From: Paracoccaceae bacterium
GTDB taxonomy: Bacteria; Pseudomonadota; Alphaproteobacteria; Rhodobacterales; Rhodobacteraceae
Direction: 5' to 3'
NCBI GenBank assembly: GCA_030066905.1
Contig: JASJAR010000003.1
Span: forward strand, 1 to 64,000
DNA length: 64,000 nt
Part shown: piece by piece, positions 7,336-16,703 of the stretch
Numbering within the stretch: the first letter of the stretch is position 1
Layout of the letters: each line of letters begins with the position of its first letter
Translations under genes and position numbers: made by a program
Notes under the pieces: generated by a model
The model's input: only the letters and a program-made list of their open reading frames with translations
Told to the model about the DNA's origin: nothing
The model's database searches: none

Positions 7336-8715
7336 GTGAAGGCGTCCGATCACACCCGCCGTCTGTTGCGCGAGACCTTGCCCGCGCTTCGGGACGAGGA
7401 CGAGCAGACCTGGGACGCCAAAGACACCCTCAGCCAGCAAGATACCGAGGTGATGCAGTTCTGGGCCTCGAACGCGCCCGGCTCCGGCGCCCCGGAATGC
7501 CTGATGGCCGGTGCGCTGCAATCGCTGGAGAACAAGGGATATGTTCTCGGCGATTACGCCCCCGATCTCGCATGCGGTCTCGCCGCGACCGAAGCGGGGG
7601 ACATCGAAACCCTCTTGAGGGCCGATATGCGGCTCCGCGCCTTGATGCGAGCCGCCCGCCCCGACCCGGCGCATCCGTCGCAGAAGACTGTGCGTTTCGG
7701 CACCTGGGAGGAGTTCGACGGAGCCGTCGTCTGGCCCGACGACCTGCCTGTGCAAGACGAGATTCTGTCGGACCGGGTCGCGGCAGGCTGGCTCGGGCAG
7801 CTTGTTGGCGCCGCCGCCGGCACGGCCCTCGAAGGGCACACCGCTGAGAATATTGCCGCCAGTTTTGGCGCGGTGACCAACTATCTCCGCCCGCCCAACA
7901 CCTACAATGACGACATCACTTTCGAGCTTGCATTCCTTGAGGCCTATCTGGCCCAAGGCCCCGCCATTACGTCAGCAGCCATCGCGGAGAACTGGGTCGG
8001 TATGATCCCCCTTGGCTGGTCGGCGGAAGGGGTTGCTCTGGCCAATCTGCGGCGGGGAGTTATGCCGCCATTGTCAGGGCAGCTCGACAATCCGTTCGAC
8101 GAATGGATTGGCGCCCAGATGCGCGGTGCGATCTGCGGCATGGTCGTGCCGGGACGCGCGCGCGAGGCGGCGCGGCTGGCCTGGCTCGACGCAGAGATCA
8201 GCCATGCGGGCAATGGAATCCTTGGCGAAGTCTTCAATGCCGTTTTGTCTGCGTTGGCCTTTGCGCCCGGCGACCTGCGTGGGCTGGTTGAACGCGTGGT
8301 TTCGCTGATCCCCGAGACCACCGAATACGGCCAAGTCCTCCGCGAGACCCTCGTGGCCTGTAGGGAAGGCGACGATTGGCAAACCGCCTGGTCCGTCTGC
8401 GACACGCGCTATGCGGAGTACAACTGGATCCATGCCTATCCAAACGCCGCGGCGCAGATTGTCGCGCTATGGTTTGGCGATGATGACTTCGATCGCACGC
8501 TGAGTATTCTTTGCGGCATCGGCCACGACGTTGATTGCAACGCCGCGCAGATGCTTTGTGTTTTGGGACTTCGCCAGGGGCGAGCGGCCATCGCCTCGCG
8601 CTGGACCGATCTGCTCCTTGCCGACGACATCGTGACGTATATGCGCAGACCCCAAAGGCTAGGTTTCGATGACCTCGTCGACCAAACGCTGGGCGCGATT
8701 GCGCTTCAACGCTAG
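7336..8715 (+). CDS. ADP-ribosylglycohydrolase-family protein
   Basis: A 459-residue protein of the ADP-ribosylglycohydrolase (DraG/ARH) family. These enzymes cleave N- or O-glycosidic bonds to ribose using a two-metal centre. Visible family motifs are the first metal-binding patch YNDDITFEL (about residues 195-203), a SHAGNGILGEV helix, and the second patch GIGHDVDCNAAQ (about 390-401). The N-terminal 130 residues are extra compared with DraG. It starts at GTG 7336, divergent from LacI. Metabolic rather than regulatory use is suggested by its position beside an ABC importer and LacI: cleaving an imported N-riboside is plausible but unproven. Confidence 0.82.
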   Translation: MKASDHTRRLLRETLPALRDEDEQTWDAKDTLSQQDTEVMQFWASNAPGSGAPECLMAGALQSLENKGYVLGDYAPDLACGLAATEAGDIETLLRADMRLRALMRAARPDPAHPSQKTVRFGTWEEFDGAVVWPDDLPVQDEILSDRVAAGWLGQLVGAAAGTALEGHTAENIAASFGAVTNYLRPPNTYNDDITFELAFLEAYLAQGPAITSAAIAENWVGMIPLGWSAEGVALANLRRGVMPPLSGQLDNPFDEWIGAQMRGAICGMVVPGRAREAARLAWLDAEISHAGNGILGEVFNAVLSALAFAPGDLRGLVERVVSLIPETTEYGQVLRETLVACREGDDWQTAWSVCDTRYAEYNWIHAYPNAAAQIVALWFGDDDFDRTLSILCGIGHDVDCNAAQMLCVLGLRQGRAAIASRWTDLLLADDIVTYMRRPQRLGFDDLVDQTLGAIALQR

Positions 8716-9050
8716 CTTCGGGCTTCATGGTCAAAAAATGACAATCGCGGAAACCTTGTTTGCCTAGAGAAACATGTTGGCCAGCTACCCGATCACGTTG
8801 CGGCAGGCAGTGGACCTGTCCCGTTTTCGTGCCGCCTGCTCTGGCCCGACCGCCAGGCCAAAGCGCAAGAAACCGCGATCTGATCGCGGTCCTCAAGCCG
8901 ACTTCTTCAACACAATCGGTCCAATGCGGTCGTTCGAGCAAATCGCCGCGGTCGGCTACTTTTGAGCCTGAGAGGACGCTGGTGAATGTCGAGACTGCCG
9001 CTGGTCAAGCTCGAATTGCATACTCAAGCACACACTGACACAATGCTTCT
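8716..9050. other. Intergenic region between the two catabolic blocks
   Basis: About 335 bases hold no supported gene. It contains the 9-bp inverted repeat at 8872-8890 and presumably the promoter of the IclR gene. A short frame (8774-8965) has no recognisable domain. Confidence 0.6.
8872..8890. promoter_or_regulatory. Perfect 9-bp inverted repeat
   Basis: ACCGCGATC and GATCGCGGT are separated by a single base. No T-run follows, so a terminator is unlikely. It lies upstream of the IclR gene and could be an operator. Confidence 0.4.
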
Positions 9051-9866
9051 ATGGCAAAGATATCCACGACCGTCTCATCTATGGAACAGCGCCGCTATTC
9101 AGCGCCAGCGCTCGAGAAAGGACTCGACATCATCGAGCTATTGTCAACGGAAGAGCGCGGTCTTTCACAGTCTGAGATCGCGCGTCGGATGGGGCGATCT
9201 GTTGGTGAGATCTTTCGAATGCTGGTTGTGCTCACTGAGCGCGGATACGTCGTGCAGGACGGTGATACCGACCGATATGGCCTTACGACAAAGTTGTTTG
9301 AAGTCGCCAACAACACGCCTTTGATCAATCGTCTCACAGCAGTTGCTGGTCCCATCATGCGGCGCTTGACCCATTCGATAAACCAGTCTGCGCATTTGGG
9401 TATCGCGAGTGACGATGCCATATTGATCATCGGTCAAGTCGATCCACCCGGAAACATGCGCATGGGCGTTCGGCTGGGCGCGCGCGTCAATTTCTGGCGT
9501 GCATCTACTGGGCGCGTCATTCTCGCCTTCTCCGAGGAAGAAACGCTGAAAGAGTTCTTTGTGAAGATTGCCTTGCCTGATGGCATGAACGAGGGACGTT
9601 TGCGGGAAGAATTCGGTGAAATCCGTGCGCGTGGGCACGAAATCACCGACAGCTTCACCGCCCGCGGGATCGTCAATATTGCGGCGCCTGTGATCGATCA
9701 TACCGGCAACGCGGTCGCGGGACTGACGGTGCCACATCTCGAACGCTACGACGATCCGATCTCATTCCAGACCTGTGCGGCGGAACTGATCGATGCGGCC
9801 AACGCGATCAGTTCGGCCTTGGGCGGTCCGAATGTGCCAAGGTTCGAGGATACTAATCCAAAATGA
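9051..9866 (+). CDS. IclR-family transcriptional regulator
   Basis: A 271-residue regulator. The winged helix-turn-helix (about 15-80) contains LSQSEIARRMGRSVGEIFRM, and the effector-binding GAF-like domain (about 95-260) has the family stretch GIVNIAAPVIDHTGNAVAGL. It is the only dedicated regulator in block 2, so it probably controls the sugar-acid operon. The start could also be ATG 9081; neither has a strong ribosome binding site. It converges with the oxidoreductase gene, overlapping by 14 bases. Confidence 0.9.
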   Translation: MAKISTTVSSMEQRRYSAPALEKGLDIIELLSTEERGLSQSEIARRMGRSVGEIFRMLVVLTERGYVVQDGDTDRYGLTTKLFEVANNTPLINRLTAVAGPIMRRLTHSINQSAHLGIASDDAILIIGQVDPPGNMRMGVRLGARVNFWRASTGRVILAFSEEETLKEFFVKIALPDGMNEGRLREEFGEIRARGHEITDSFTARGIVNIAAPVIDHTGNAVAGLTVPHLERYDDPISFQTCAAELIDAANAISSALGGPNVPRFEDTNPK

Positions 9867-10917
9867 GCGGCTCTGAGGGTCGCTTCATCCCCTGAAAGCA
9901 GGCTTCCACAAGCGCCATCGTCTGATACGCATCTTCGATCCCGGAGTGCAGGTGATCGTCGTCACCGGCATCAAACCTCTGGACATTTCGCATTGGGCCG
10001 ATGAACGCGTCGATGAACCAGCTGCCGTCTAGGGGGATTTGCTCCCAGTCACCGTCGTTCGGGCAGTACCAAAGCTCGTCGGCCTCGCCATTCGGGTAGT
10101 CGTAGCAGACCCCGAGCTTGACCATCATCGTCCCTTCGGTGCCCTCAAAGCGGAACCATGCAGACTGAAACTTTCGACCGTTCTGGTGATTGTGATTGAT
10201 GCTTATCAAGCCGCGCAGCTTATCGCCGTAGTCGAGGATCACCGACGTGCGGGTCTGTTTGAAGTCATTCGCGCGCGGATCGTGCATCGAGCGGGCGAAG
10301 ACGCCTCGCGGGTTTCCTGCCACGGCCCGGATCGTGTCGAGGTAGTGGATCGAGTGGACCGCGATCTCCACGCGCTCCATCGGGATCAGAAAGGGGAACA
10401 ATGTCCATGGCGTGAAGATGTTCAGATGAACCTCGATCTCCAACAGATCACCGAGGATCCCTAATTTCATTGCCTCTTGCACGGCCATCATCATCGGCGA
10501 AAACCGGAGTTGGAAATTGATGGCTGCCTTAAGCCGTTTGTCGCGGCAGATCTGGCGTATCGCGCGGGCCTGCTCCTGATTTGCGCCCATTGGTTTCTGG
10601 ATGAGCACCGCCGCAACGTCGGGCAGGTCGGGGAGGATATCGGTGATCACATGCGGCGGAGTAGCGATGTCATAGACGACGTCTGTGCCACCGGTGGCGG
10701 CGGCCTCTTCGACGCTCGGGTAAACACTTGGAATGCAGTAGTCTTTTGCGAGAGCATTGGCACGGTCGACATCAACATCCGTTACCCCGCCCACGGGAAG
10801 GCTGGCTTTGGCGTAAGCCGGTATATGCGCGTCCCGGACAATGCCGCCTGCGCCAATGATCACGATTGGTTTGGGGTTGGCCGGCGCCGCCCAGCTTTGC
10901 TTGAGATCAAGTGGCAT
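9853..10917 (-). CDS. Gfo/Idh/MocA-family NAD(P)-dependent oxidoreductase
   Basis: A 354-residue dehydrogenase with an N-terminal Rossmann domain (PIVIIGAGGIVRDAHIPAY, the GxGxxG-type loop) and the family IQKPMG segment (EKP variant) where the active-site lysine sits. A C-terminal alpha/beta domain follows. Family members oxidise cyclic sugars, inositols or related polyols, often at C1 to a lactone. ATG 10917 is chosen over 10941 because it follows GGAGGAACGC and lies one base after the stop of the MaoC gene, with which it forms a two-gene operon. It is the best candidate in the island for the first oxidation of the sugar. Confidence 0.88.
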   Translation of the reverse strand: MPLDLKQSWAAPANPKPIVIIGAGGIVRDAHIPAYAKASLPVGGVTDVDVDRANALAKDYCIPSVYPSVEEAAATGGTDVVYDIATPPHVITDILPDLPDVAAVLIQKPMGANQEQARAIRQICRDKRLKAAINFQLRFSPMMMAVQEAMKLGILGDLLEIEVHLNIFTPWTLFPFLIPMERVEIAVHSIHYLDTIRAVAGNPRGVFARSMHDPRANDFKQTRTSVILDYGDKLRGLISINHNHQNGRKFQSAWFRFEGTEGTMMVKLGVCYDYPNGEADELWYCPNDGDWEQIPLDGSWFIDAFIGPMRNVQRFDAGDDDHLHSGIEDAYQTMALVEACFQGMKRPSEPLILD

Positions 10918-10918
10918 C

Positions 10919-11365
10919 CTAGGCGTTCCTCCGTTCGGCAAGCAGTATATGCTCGCAATACATCACGGTTTTTCCGTCATGGTTCTTGGTTTCGCAGACT
11001 TCTATGACCCTCCCATAGGCCGGTCGCTTTGGATCCTCTTCCAGCGCACCGATGGTAACGGTCGTCGTGATTGTGTCGCCGGCATAGACAGGGTTGGGGA
11101 ACCTAAGCCGTTCATATCCATAGGTGAAGGCCCGAGGGTTGATCTGCGTCGCGGTCAGACCAATGCCGATGGCAAATGTCATCGTCCCATGTGCGATCGG
11201 AGCGCCGAAGGGCTGCGTTTTGCACCATTCCTTGTCGACGTGGTGGGGAAAGAAATCTCCCGAATGCCCAGCATGAAAAACGATGTCTGTTTCGGTGATC
11301 GTGCGCCCGAGCGTTACCCGAGCCTCGTTGAGAACGTAGTCCTCAAAGTACTGTTCTTTTTCCAT
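10919..11365 (-). CDS. MaoC-like dehydratase/hydratase, short form
   Basis: A 148-residue single hot-dog protein of the MaoC family (R-specific enoyl-CoA hydratases and dehydratases). The catalytic region is visible as DIVFHAGHSGDFFPHHVD, followed by FGAPIAHGTMTFAIG and the hot-dog strand YGYERLRFPNPVYAGDTI. The ATG at 11365 follows GGGGCGGAAAA; upstream in-frame codons look non-coding. Divergent from the second MaoC gene (11480), with a 114-base AT-rich gap between them. The pair could act separately or as a heteromer. Confidence 0.85.
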   Translation of the reverse strand: MEKEQYFEDYVLNEARVTLGRTITETDIVFHAGHSGDFFPHHVDKEWCKTQPFGAPIAHGTMTFAIGIGLTATQINPRAFTYGYERLRFPNPVYAGDTITTTVTIGALEEDPKRPAYGRVIEVCETKNHDGKTVMYCEHILLAERRNA

Positions 11366-11479
11366 TTTTCCGCCCCATCGGATCACTAATATTTCAAATA
11401 TACAAAATAATTTGACATATGAAAAGAGTGTTGGCATGCTTTCGGTATTCCGGCAAAGATCGGAAGGAGGGAGAAACCA
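11366..11479. promoter_or_regulatory. AT-rich divergent promoter region
   Basis: This 114-base gap separates the oppositely directed MaoC genes and is markedly AT-rich around 11385-11420, with a consensus -35 hexamer TTGACA at 11412-11417 on the + strand. Short inverted elements (TTTCA ... TGAAA) flank the AT-rich core. It is the likely control point of the 15-gene operon and the reverse two-gene operon, plausibly bound by the IclR protein. Confidence 0.45.
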
Positions 11480-12043
11480 ATGGCCGAAATCGGTGTGCAT
11501 GCGCGCGGCGTTCCCGGCGTCCCAGAGGCTCACGCAAAGGTTCCGGTCTGGAATTCCGAGGACTGGTATTTCGAAGATTTCGAAGTCGGCGACAAAATCC
11601 GCTCGATCCGCCGAACCATCTCCGAAGGCGAGTCGATGCTCTTCAACTCCCTCGTTATGGACCACCACCCTTATGTGTCAGATGAACGCTTTGCGGTTGA
11701 GGAGGGCGTCTTCGGAAAGCGCCTCGTGGCGGGAGCGATGGTCTTTTCCTATGGGCTGGGTCTCGCTGCCACAAATTGTCTGAACTCGTTCTCCTACGGC
11801 TACGACCGGTTGCGCTTCATCAAGCCGGTCTTCATTGGCGACACGATCTACACGATCCGCGAAAACCTCTCGAAAGAGGTCAAGGACCGTAAGATCGGCA
11901 AGGTCCGGGTCAGCTACTCGGTCTTCAAGGGCGAGGGGGAGCAGGTTCTTTACTGCGAGCACCTGATGACGGCACTCTACCGCGACCCGGACGCATTCAA
12001 GGAAGAGGCCGACGCGGCGCTGGAGGCGAAGGCGCGTGGTTGA
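11480..12043 (+). CDS. MaoC-like dehydratase/hydratase, long form
   Basis: A 187-residue MaoC-family protein related in layout to hydratases acting on branched C4-C5 acyl-CoAs (mesaconyl-CoA type), though the substrate cannot be fixed. Family features are [12 protein letters not shown] near residue 30, the catalytic-loop equivalent [27 protein letters not shown], and [19 protein letters not shown] strong ribosome binding site (GGAAGGAGGGAG) precedes ATG 11480. First gene of the long operon; it overlaps the next gene by 8 bases. Confidence 0.87.
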   Translation: MAEIGVHARGVPGVPEAHAKVPVWNSEDWYFEDFEVGDKIRSIRRTISEGESMLFNSLVMDHHPYVSDERFAVEEGVFGKRLVAGAMVFSYGLGLAATNCLNSFSYGYDRLRFIKPVFIGDTIYTIRENLSKEVKDRKIGKVRVSYSVFKGEGEQVLYCEHLMTALYRDPDAFKEEADAALEAKARG

Positions 12044-13163
12044 GCTGCGCGGCATGACCTGGGATCACTCCCGCGGGTTCGATCCGATGGTCGCGACCTC
12101 AACGGCTTTTGCCAATACCCATCCCGGCGTGTCGATCACCTGGGAGAAGCGCTCTCTTCAGGCTTTTGCGGATCGACCGATCCAGGAAATGGCCGACGCC
12201 TACGACCTGATGGTGATCGATCACCCACATGTGGGCGAAGTATCCCGGTCTGGGTTGCTTTACGCGCTCGATACCTCAACCCATGCCGATGAGCTGGACG
12301 CACTGAATGAGCAATCCGTCGGCGCCTCGCACCCGTCTTACGAATTCGACGGCCACCAATGGGCGCTCGCGATTGATGCCGCCACCCCGGTGGCGGCCTA
12401 CCGTCCGGACCGGCTCGACACACCGCCCAAGGAATGGAGTAAGGTTGTTGCGCTCGCCAAGAAGGGCGAGGTTGGCTTCGCCCTTATCCCGATCAACGCG
12501 TTGATGACCTTCATGGGACTGGCCCGCAACATAGACGCGAAGGTCGCCGAAGGCGCCGACGTCATCGACCGCGAAGCCGGTCGAGACGTTCTGGGTATGC
12601 TGGGCGAGATTGCTGCGCTCGTCGATCCAAGATGCCTCACTCTCGACCCCATCGGCATCTACGAATGGATGGGACGCACCGCGGACGGACCAAGCTATTC
12701 GCCCTTTGGCTACGGCTACACCAACTACAGTCGCGCCGGATACTGCCGTTTCCCCCTGACCTTCACCGATGCTCCCGGCATCGGCAACAATGGGCCGCGC
12801 GGCACCGTAATCGGCGGTACAGGGATCGCGGTTTCTGCAACCTCCCCGCATCGCGATCTCGCCGCTGATTACGCTTTTTGGATCGCCGGGGCCGAGTGCC
12901 AGTCGGGCCTGTTTTTCGATGCGGGCGGGCAGCCCGGCAATGCCGTGGCCTGGGAGAGCGATCATTGCAACGCGGAGAGCCGCAACTTCTTTCGCAACAC
13001 ACGCGAGACCCTTGAGACCTCGTGGCTGCGGCCGCGCTATGACGGCTACATGGGCCTCCAGGACAAGGGCGGCGACATCGTCCACGCATTCCTGCGGGGT
13101 GAAGCGGGCACTGAGGCGACGCTCGACGCGCTTCAGGCCGCCTATGAGGAGAGCCGGTCGTGA
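12036..13163 (+). CDS. Solute-binding-like protein lacking a signal peptide
   Basis: A 375-residue protein with the fold signature of sugar ABC transporter binding proteins: an early [13 protein letters not shown] strand-loop, [12 protein letters not shown], and a C-terminal [10 protein letters not shown] region. The N-terminus (VELRGMTWD from GTG 12036) has no hydrophobic signal segment, and the start is constrained by an 8-base overlap with the MaoC gene. The product should therefore stay in the cytoplasm. It sits between MaoC and CoA-transferase genes, away from the genuine secreted binding protein at 14409. A cytosolic carrier or sensor of an acid or CoA-linked intermediate is one reading; no function is established. 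Confidence 0.75.
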   Translation: MVELRGMTWDHSRGFDPMVATSTAFANTHPGVSITWEKRSLQAFADRPIQEMADAYDLMVIDHPHVGEVSRSGLLYALDTSTHADELDALNEQSVGASHPSYEFDGHQWALAIDAATPVAAYRPDRLDTPPKEWSKVVALAKKGEVGFALIPINALMTFMGLARNIDAKVAEGADVIDREAGRDVLGMLGEIAALVDPRCLTLDPIGIYEWMGRTADGPSYSPFGYGYTNYSRAGYCRFPLTFTDAPGIGNNGPRGTVIGGTGIAVSATSPHRDLAADYAFWIAGAECQSGLFFDAGGQPGNAVAWESDHCNAESRNFFRNTRETLETSWLRPRYDGYMGLQDKGGDIVHAFLRGEAGTEATLDALQAAYEESRS

Positions 13164-14371
13164 AGGTGATGGCGCAGGACGCTCGCCCGCTCGACGGGCT
13201 GCTGGTCGTCGACTTCAGCCAGTTTCTTTCGGGTCCGCTTGCATCGCTCAAGCTCGCTGATCTTGGAGCTCGGGTGATCAAGGTCGAACGGCCCGGATCT
13301 GGCGACCTCTGCCGCCATCTTTACCTGTCGGATACAGATATCGACGGCGACAATTCGCTCTTCCACGCAATCAACCGGAACAAGGAAAGCCTGACGGCTG
13401 ATCTTCGCAACGAAGACGACCGCGAAATGCTGCGGGCCCTGATCAAGCGGGCCGACGTGATGATCCAGAACTTCCGCCCAGGTGTGATCGAGCGTCAGGG
13501 GTTCGGCTACGAGACGGTGCGCGAAATCAATCCGGGGATCGTCTACGGGTCGATTTCCGGCTTTGGCGAGGAGGGCCCGTGGAAGGACCTTCCGGGGCAA
13601 GATCTTCTGGCGCAAGCCCGCTCTGGCCTCTTGTGGCTCACCGGCAGTCGCGATGATCCGCCAGTTCCGATGGGCCTTGCGGCCGCAGACATGCTGGCAG
13701 GTAACGCACTGGTCCAAGGCGTTCTGGCGGCCCTTGTCGGACGCGGAATGCACGGGCGGGGCGCCCACGTTCAGACCTCACTCTTTGAAGCGATGATCGA
13801 CTTCCAGTTTGAAGTTCTGACGACGCATCTGAACGACGGGCGGCGGGTTCCTGAGCGGAGCGCCGTGAACGGCGCCCATGCGTATCTCGGCGCTCCGTAC
13901 GGTGTCTACAAAACCGCGGATGGATACCTCGCCGTCGCGATGACGCCATCGCTGGAGACGCTGGCAGACCTGATGAACATCGAAGGGCTGTCGCGCTGGT
14001 ATGGTGACACGGCTGCGATGATGACCCACCGCGATGAGATCAAGGCGATCATGGCGGACGCGATCCGGACGCGGAGTACAGCCGATTGGCTGGCCGTTCT
14101 TCAGCCGGCGGACATCTGGTGCTCTGAAGTCCTCAACTGGCCAGAGATGCTGGCCTCCGAAGCCTTCAAGGTTCTCGATTTCCACCAGATCATCCACCGC
14201 AATGGAGCCGTCGAACTGAACGCACTCCGCGGCCCTCTCAGGATCGACGGACAAACCCTCAAGAGCGACCGCGCCGCCCCTGAACTTGGCGCGGACCGCG
14301 ACCGTATTCTCGCAGAATTGCTTTCCGATCAGATGCCGGCGGAAAGCACCCTCAAGGAACCGATTGCATAA
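13160..14371 (+). CDS. CaiB/BaiF family III CoA-transferase
   Basis: A 403-residue enzyme that moves CoA between carboxylic acids. Family features are LDGLLVVDFSQFLSGP at the N-terminus, the ADLGARVIKVERPG CoA-binding strand, NFRPGVIERQGFGYE, and the catalytic aspartate D148 in LPGQDLLAQARSG. GTG 13160 overlaps the preceding stop (GTGA). With two MaoC hydratases next to it, it implies that an acid from the pathway is activated to a CoA thioester and then hydrated or dehydrated. The acid is unknown. Confidence 0.9.
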   Translation: MKVMAQDARPLDGLLVVDFSQFLSGPLASLKLADLGARVIKVERPGSGDLCRHLYLSDTDIDGDNSLFHAINRNKESLTADLRNEDDREMLRALIKRADVMIQNFRPGVIERQGFGYETVREINPGIVYGSISGFGEEGPWKDLPGQDLLAQARSGLLWLTGSRDDPPVPMGLAAADMLAGNALVQGVLAALVGRGMHGRGAHVQTSLFEAMIDFQFEVLTTHLNDGRRVPERSAVNGAHAYLGAPYGVYKTADGYLAVAMTPSLETLADLMNIEGLSRWYGDTAAMMTHRDEIKAIMADAIRTRSTADWLAVLQPADIWCSEVLNWPEMLASEAFKVLDFHQIIHRNGAVELNALRGPLRIDGQTLKSDRAAPELGADRDRILAELLSDQMPAESTLKEPIA

Positions 14372-14408
14372 GCGATCGGGGCTTAGGCACACCAACAGGG
14401 AGGAAACA

Positions 14409-15731
14409 ATGCCTAGATTGACGATGAAGGCCATGGTCGCAACAGCCTTGGTGCCGCTGATGGCGGTCCCGGCTGTGGCGCAGGACTACGGAAATTATGA
14501 CGGCTATACGCTCCGCGTGAAATTGATCGGCGGGGCGCAGTATGAGCCGCTCTACGCAGAGATCGAAAAGTGGGAAGAAATGACCGGCGCCAGCGTCGAG
14601 ATCTTGTCGCGCAAGAACCACTTTGAGCTTGATCGCGAGATCAAGCAAGACATCGCGGCCAGCACGCTCGATTGGTGCGTCGGTTCGAACCACACGAGCT
14701 TTGCGCCCCAGTACGGCTCGATCTACACCGACCTTCGCGAAATCGTCAGCGAAGACGCGCTGGCCGGCTTCGTGCCCTTGGTGCTGGAGCACGGCACCGT
14801 TGACGGACGCCTCGTTCAGCTTCCACGCCATTCGGACGTCTCGAACCTCTTCTACATCAAGTCGATCTTTGAGGACGCGGACAATCAGGCAGCCTTCAGG
14901 GACGAGTACGGCTACGACCTTGCCCCGCCCGAGACCTGGGATCAGGTGAAAGATCAGGCGATGTTCTTTGCCGATCCTCCGGACTTCTTCGGCACGCAAT
15001 TCGTTGGAAAGGACGAGGCGATCACCGGCCGCTTCTACGAGATGCTTGTGGCTGAAGGCGGCCAGCTCTTCTCAGACGACTGGGAGCCGACCTTCAACTC
15101 TGATGCCGGTGTGCGTGCGCTGAGCTTCTTTGTCGATCTCTACGAGGCCGGCGCGGTCCCCGTCGGCGTGCCGAACTACCTCTGGGATGACACAGGGCTC
15201 GGTTTTGCCTCAGGCACGGTTGCCATGAACCTCGATTGGGGCGGCTGGTCTGCGTTCTTTAATGATCCAGAGAACTCAAAAGTGGCCGGCGACATCGGTC
15301 TGATCCGGGCGCCAAAAGGTAGCGCAGGGATCCGCACAGGATGGTCGGGATCGCATACGTTCTCGGTAACCGAGACCTGCGACAACAAGGCTGCTGCTGC
15401 ATCCTTCGTGACCTTCCTGACCGACTATGATCGTCAGATGGTCGAAGCGCGCAAAGGCCTTCTGCCGACGCGTACCCAGGTTTGGGATGATGCCAAGGCC
15501 GAGTTCGCTTCGGACGGCAACGATTTCCTAGTGACGGTGTTCGAGACCTACCAGGCCTCGATGGCCGAGGACGCCTTCACGCCGCCGCTGATCCCTGAGT
15601 GGATCGAGGTGTCGAACGTTCTTTGGCCGAAGCTGCAAGCAGCAATGGTTGGCGACATGAGCCCTGCAGAGGCGCTCAATGAAGCCGCCGAAGAAGCTCT
15701 GCTTGTGATGGAAGACGCGGGCTACCGCTAA
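14409..15731 (+). CDS. Sugar ABC transporter substrate-binding protein
   Basis: A 440-residue periplasmic binding protein of the carbohydrate (UgpB/MalE-like) class. The signal peptide is about 25 residues and ends AVAQ; the mature part has the EKWEEMTGASVEI segment and a typical C-terminal helical region. ATG 14409 is preceded by a strong GGGAGGAAAC site and lies 37 bases after the CoA-transferase. It is followed by both permeases and the ATPase, so the transporter is complete. The ligand is probably a sugar acid or deoxysugar, judging from the catabolic genes downstream. Confidence 0.92.
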   Translation: MPRLTMKAMVATALVPLMAVPAVAQDYGNYDGYTLRVKLIGGAQYEPLYAEIEKWEEMTGASVEILSRKNHFELDREIKQDIAASTLDWCVGSNHTSFAPQYGSIYTDLREIVSEDALAGFVPLVLEHGTVDGRLVQLPRHSDVSNLFYIKSIFEDADNQAAFRDEYGYDLAPPETWDQVKDQAMFFADPPDFFGTQFVGKDEAITGRFYEMLVAEGGQLFSDDWEPTFNSDAGVRALSFFVDLYEAGAVPVGVPNYLWDDTGLGFASGTVAMNLDWGGWSAFFNDPENSKVAGDIGLIRAPKGSAGIRTGWSGSHTFSVTETCDNKAAAASFVTFLTDYDRQMVEARKGLLPTRTQVWDDAKAEFASDGNDFLVTVFETYQASMAEDAFTPPLIPEWIEVSNVLWPKLQAAMVGDMSPAEALNEAAEEALLVMEDAGYR

Positions 15732-15791
15732 GAGTCAAACTCGCGCGGCCCGCATGCCGGGCCGCGCGCCTTGATCCGACGAAGGCCTCCC

Positions 15792-16703
15792 GTGAACCGC
15801 TTCATCCGCAGACATCAGGGCACTCTGACGCCCCTGCTGCTTCTTTCGCCAGCGATCCTGACGATGCTTTTCGTGGTGGCAATCCCGCTCGTGTTCTCAT
15901 TCTACACGTCGCTGACGCCTTACCGGCTGACGCGGCCCGAGAGTATCGAGATATTTGTCGGCTTCCGGAACTACGTTCGGCTCTTTGGCAACGATGACTT
16001 CTGGGCGGCGTTCCTTCGGACGATCCTGTTTCTGGCCATCGCGTTGAACGTCGAGTTTATCCTCGGCCTTGGTATCGCGCTCCTGATCAACAAGATTACC
16101 TGGGGCCAGCGGACGCTCCGGACAATCATGATGTTCCCGATGATGTTCTCACCCATCCTCGTGGGCTTTCAGTTCAAGTTCATCTTCAACGATAACATTG
16201 GCATCCTGAACAACGCGCTCCAATCCCTCGGGATTACCGATCAAGCCATCCCCTGGTTGGTCGACGGCAAGCTGGCGATGTTCTCGATTATCTTTGCGGA
16301 AGTCTGGATGAGCACCTCAGTCTTCGCGATCCTGCTGCTTGCAGGCCTTTTCGCGATGCCCCGCGATCCGCTGGAGGCCGCGAAGGTGGACGGATGTAAC
16401 GCGTGGCAAACATTTCGGCACATCACGCTGCCCTTCATCATGCCTTTTGCCTTCATCGCAATGACCATTCGCTCGCTCGACGTGGCACGTGCCTACGACA
16501 TTGTGGCCGTCATGACCGATGGTGGTCCCGCCGGACGAACCGAGCTCCTGTGGACGATGATTGCCCGGGTCGGCTATGAGAACGCCCGAATGGGTCAGGC
16601 CAATGCGATGGCCTATATCTCGACGATCCTGTCGATCGCCTTCACCTATTATTTCTTCACCAAACTCGTCGCTGCCCGCCGATACATGGGGGGCGCCGAA
16701 TGA
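15792..16703 (+). CDS. Sugar ABC transporter permease (UgpA/MalF type)
   Basis: A 303-residue inner-membrane permease with about six transmembrane helices and an EAA loop (DPLEAAKVDGCNAWQTFRHITLP). GTG 15792 is preferred because GAAGG lies just upstream; a TTG at 15771 is the alternative. The gap after the binding-protein gene (about 60 bases) contains a GC-rich inverted repeat near 15745-15769, a common place for mRNA-stabilising hairpins. Confidence 0.9.
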   Translation: MNRFIRRHQGTLTPLLLLSPAILTMLFVVAIPLVFSFYTSLTPYRLTRPESIEIFVGFRNYVRLFGNDDFWAAFLRTILFLAIALNVEFILGLGIALLINKITWGQRTLRTIMMFPMMFSPILVGFQFKFIFNDNIGILNNALQSLGITDQAIPWLVDGKLAMFSIIFAEVWMSTSVFAILLLAGLFAMPRDPLEAAKVDGCNAWQTFRHITLPFIMPFAFIAMTIRSLDVARAYDIVAVMTDGGPAGRTELLWTMIARVGYENARMGQANAMAYISTILSIAFTYYFFTKLVAARRYMGGAE

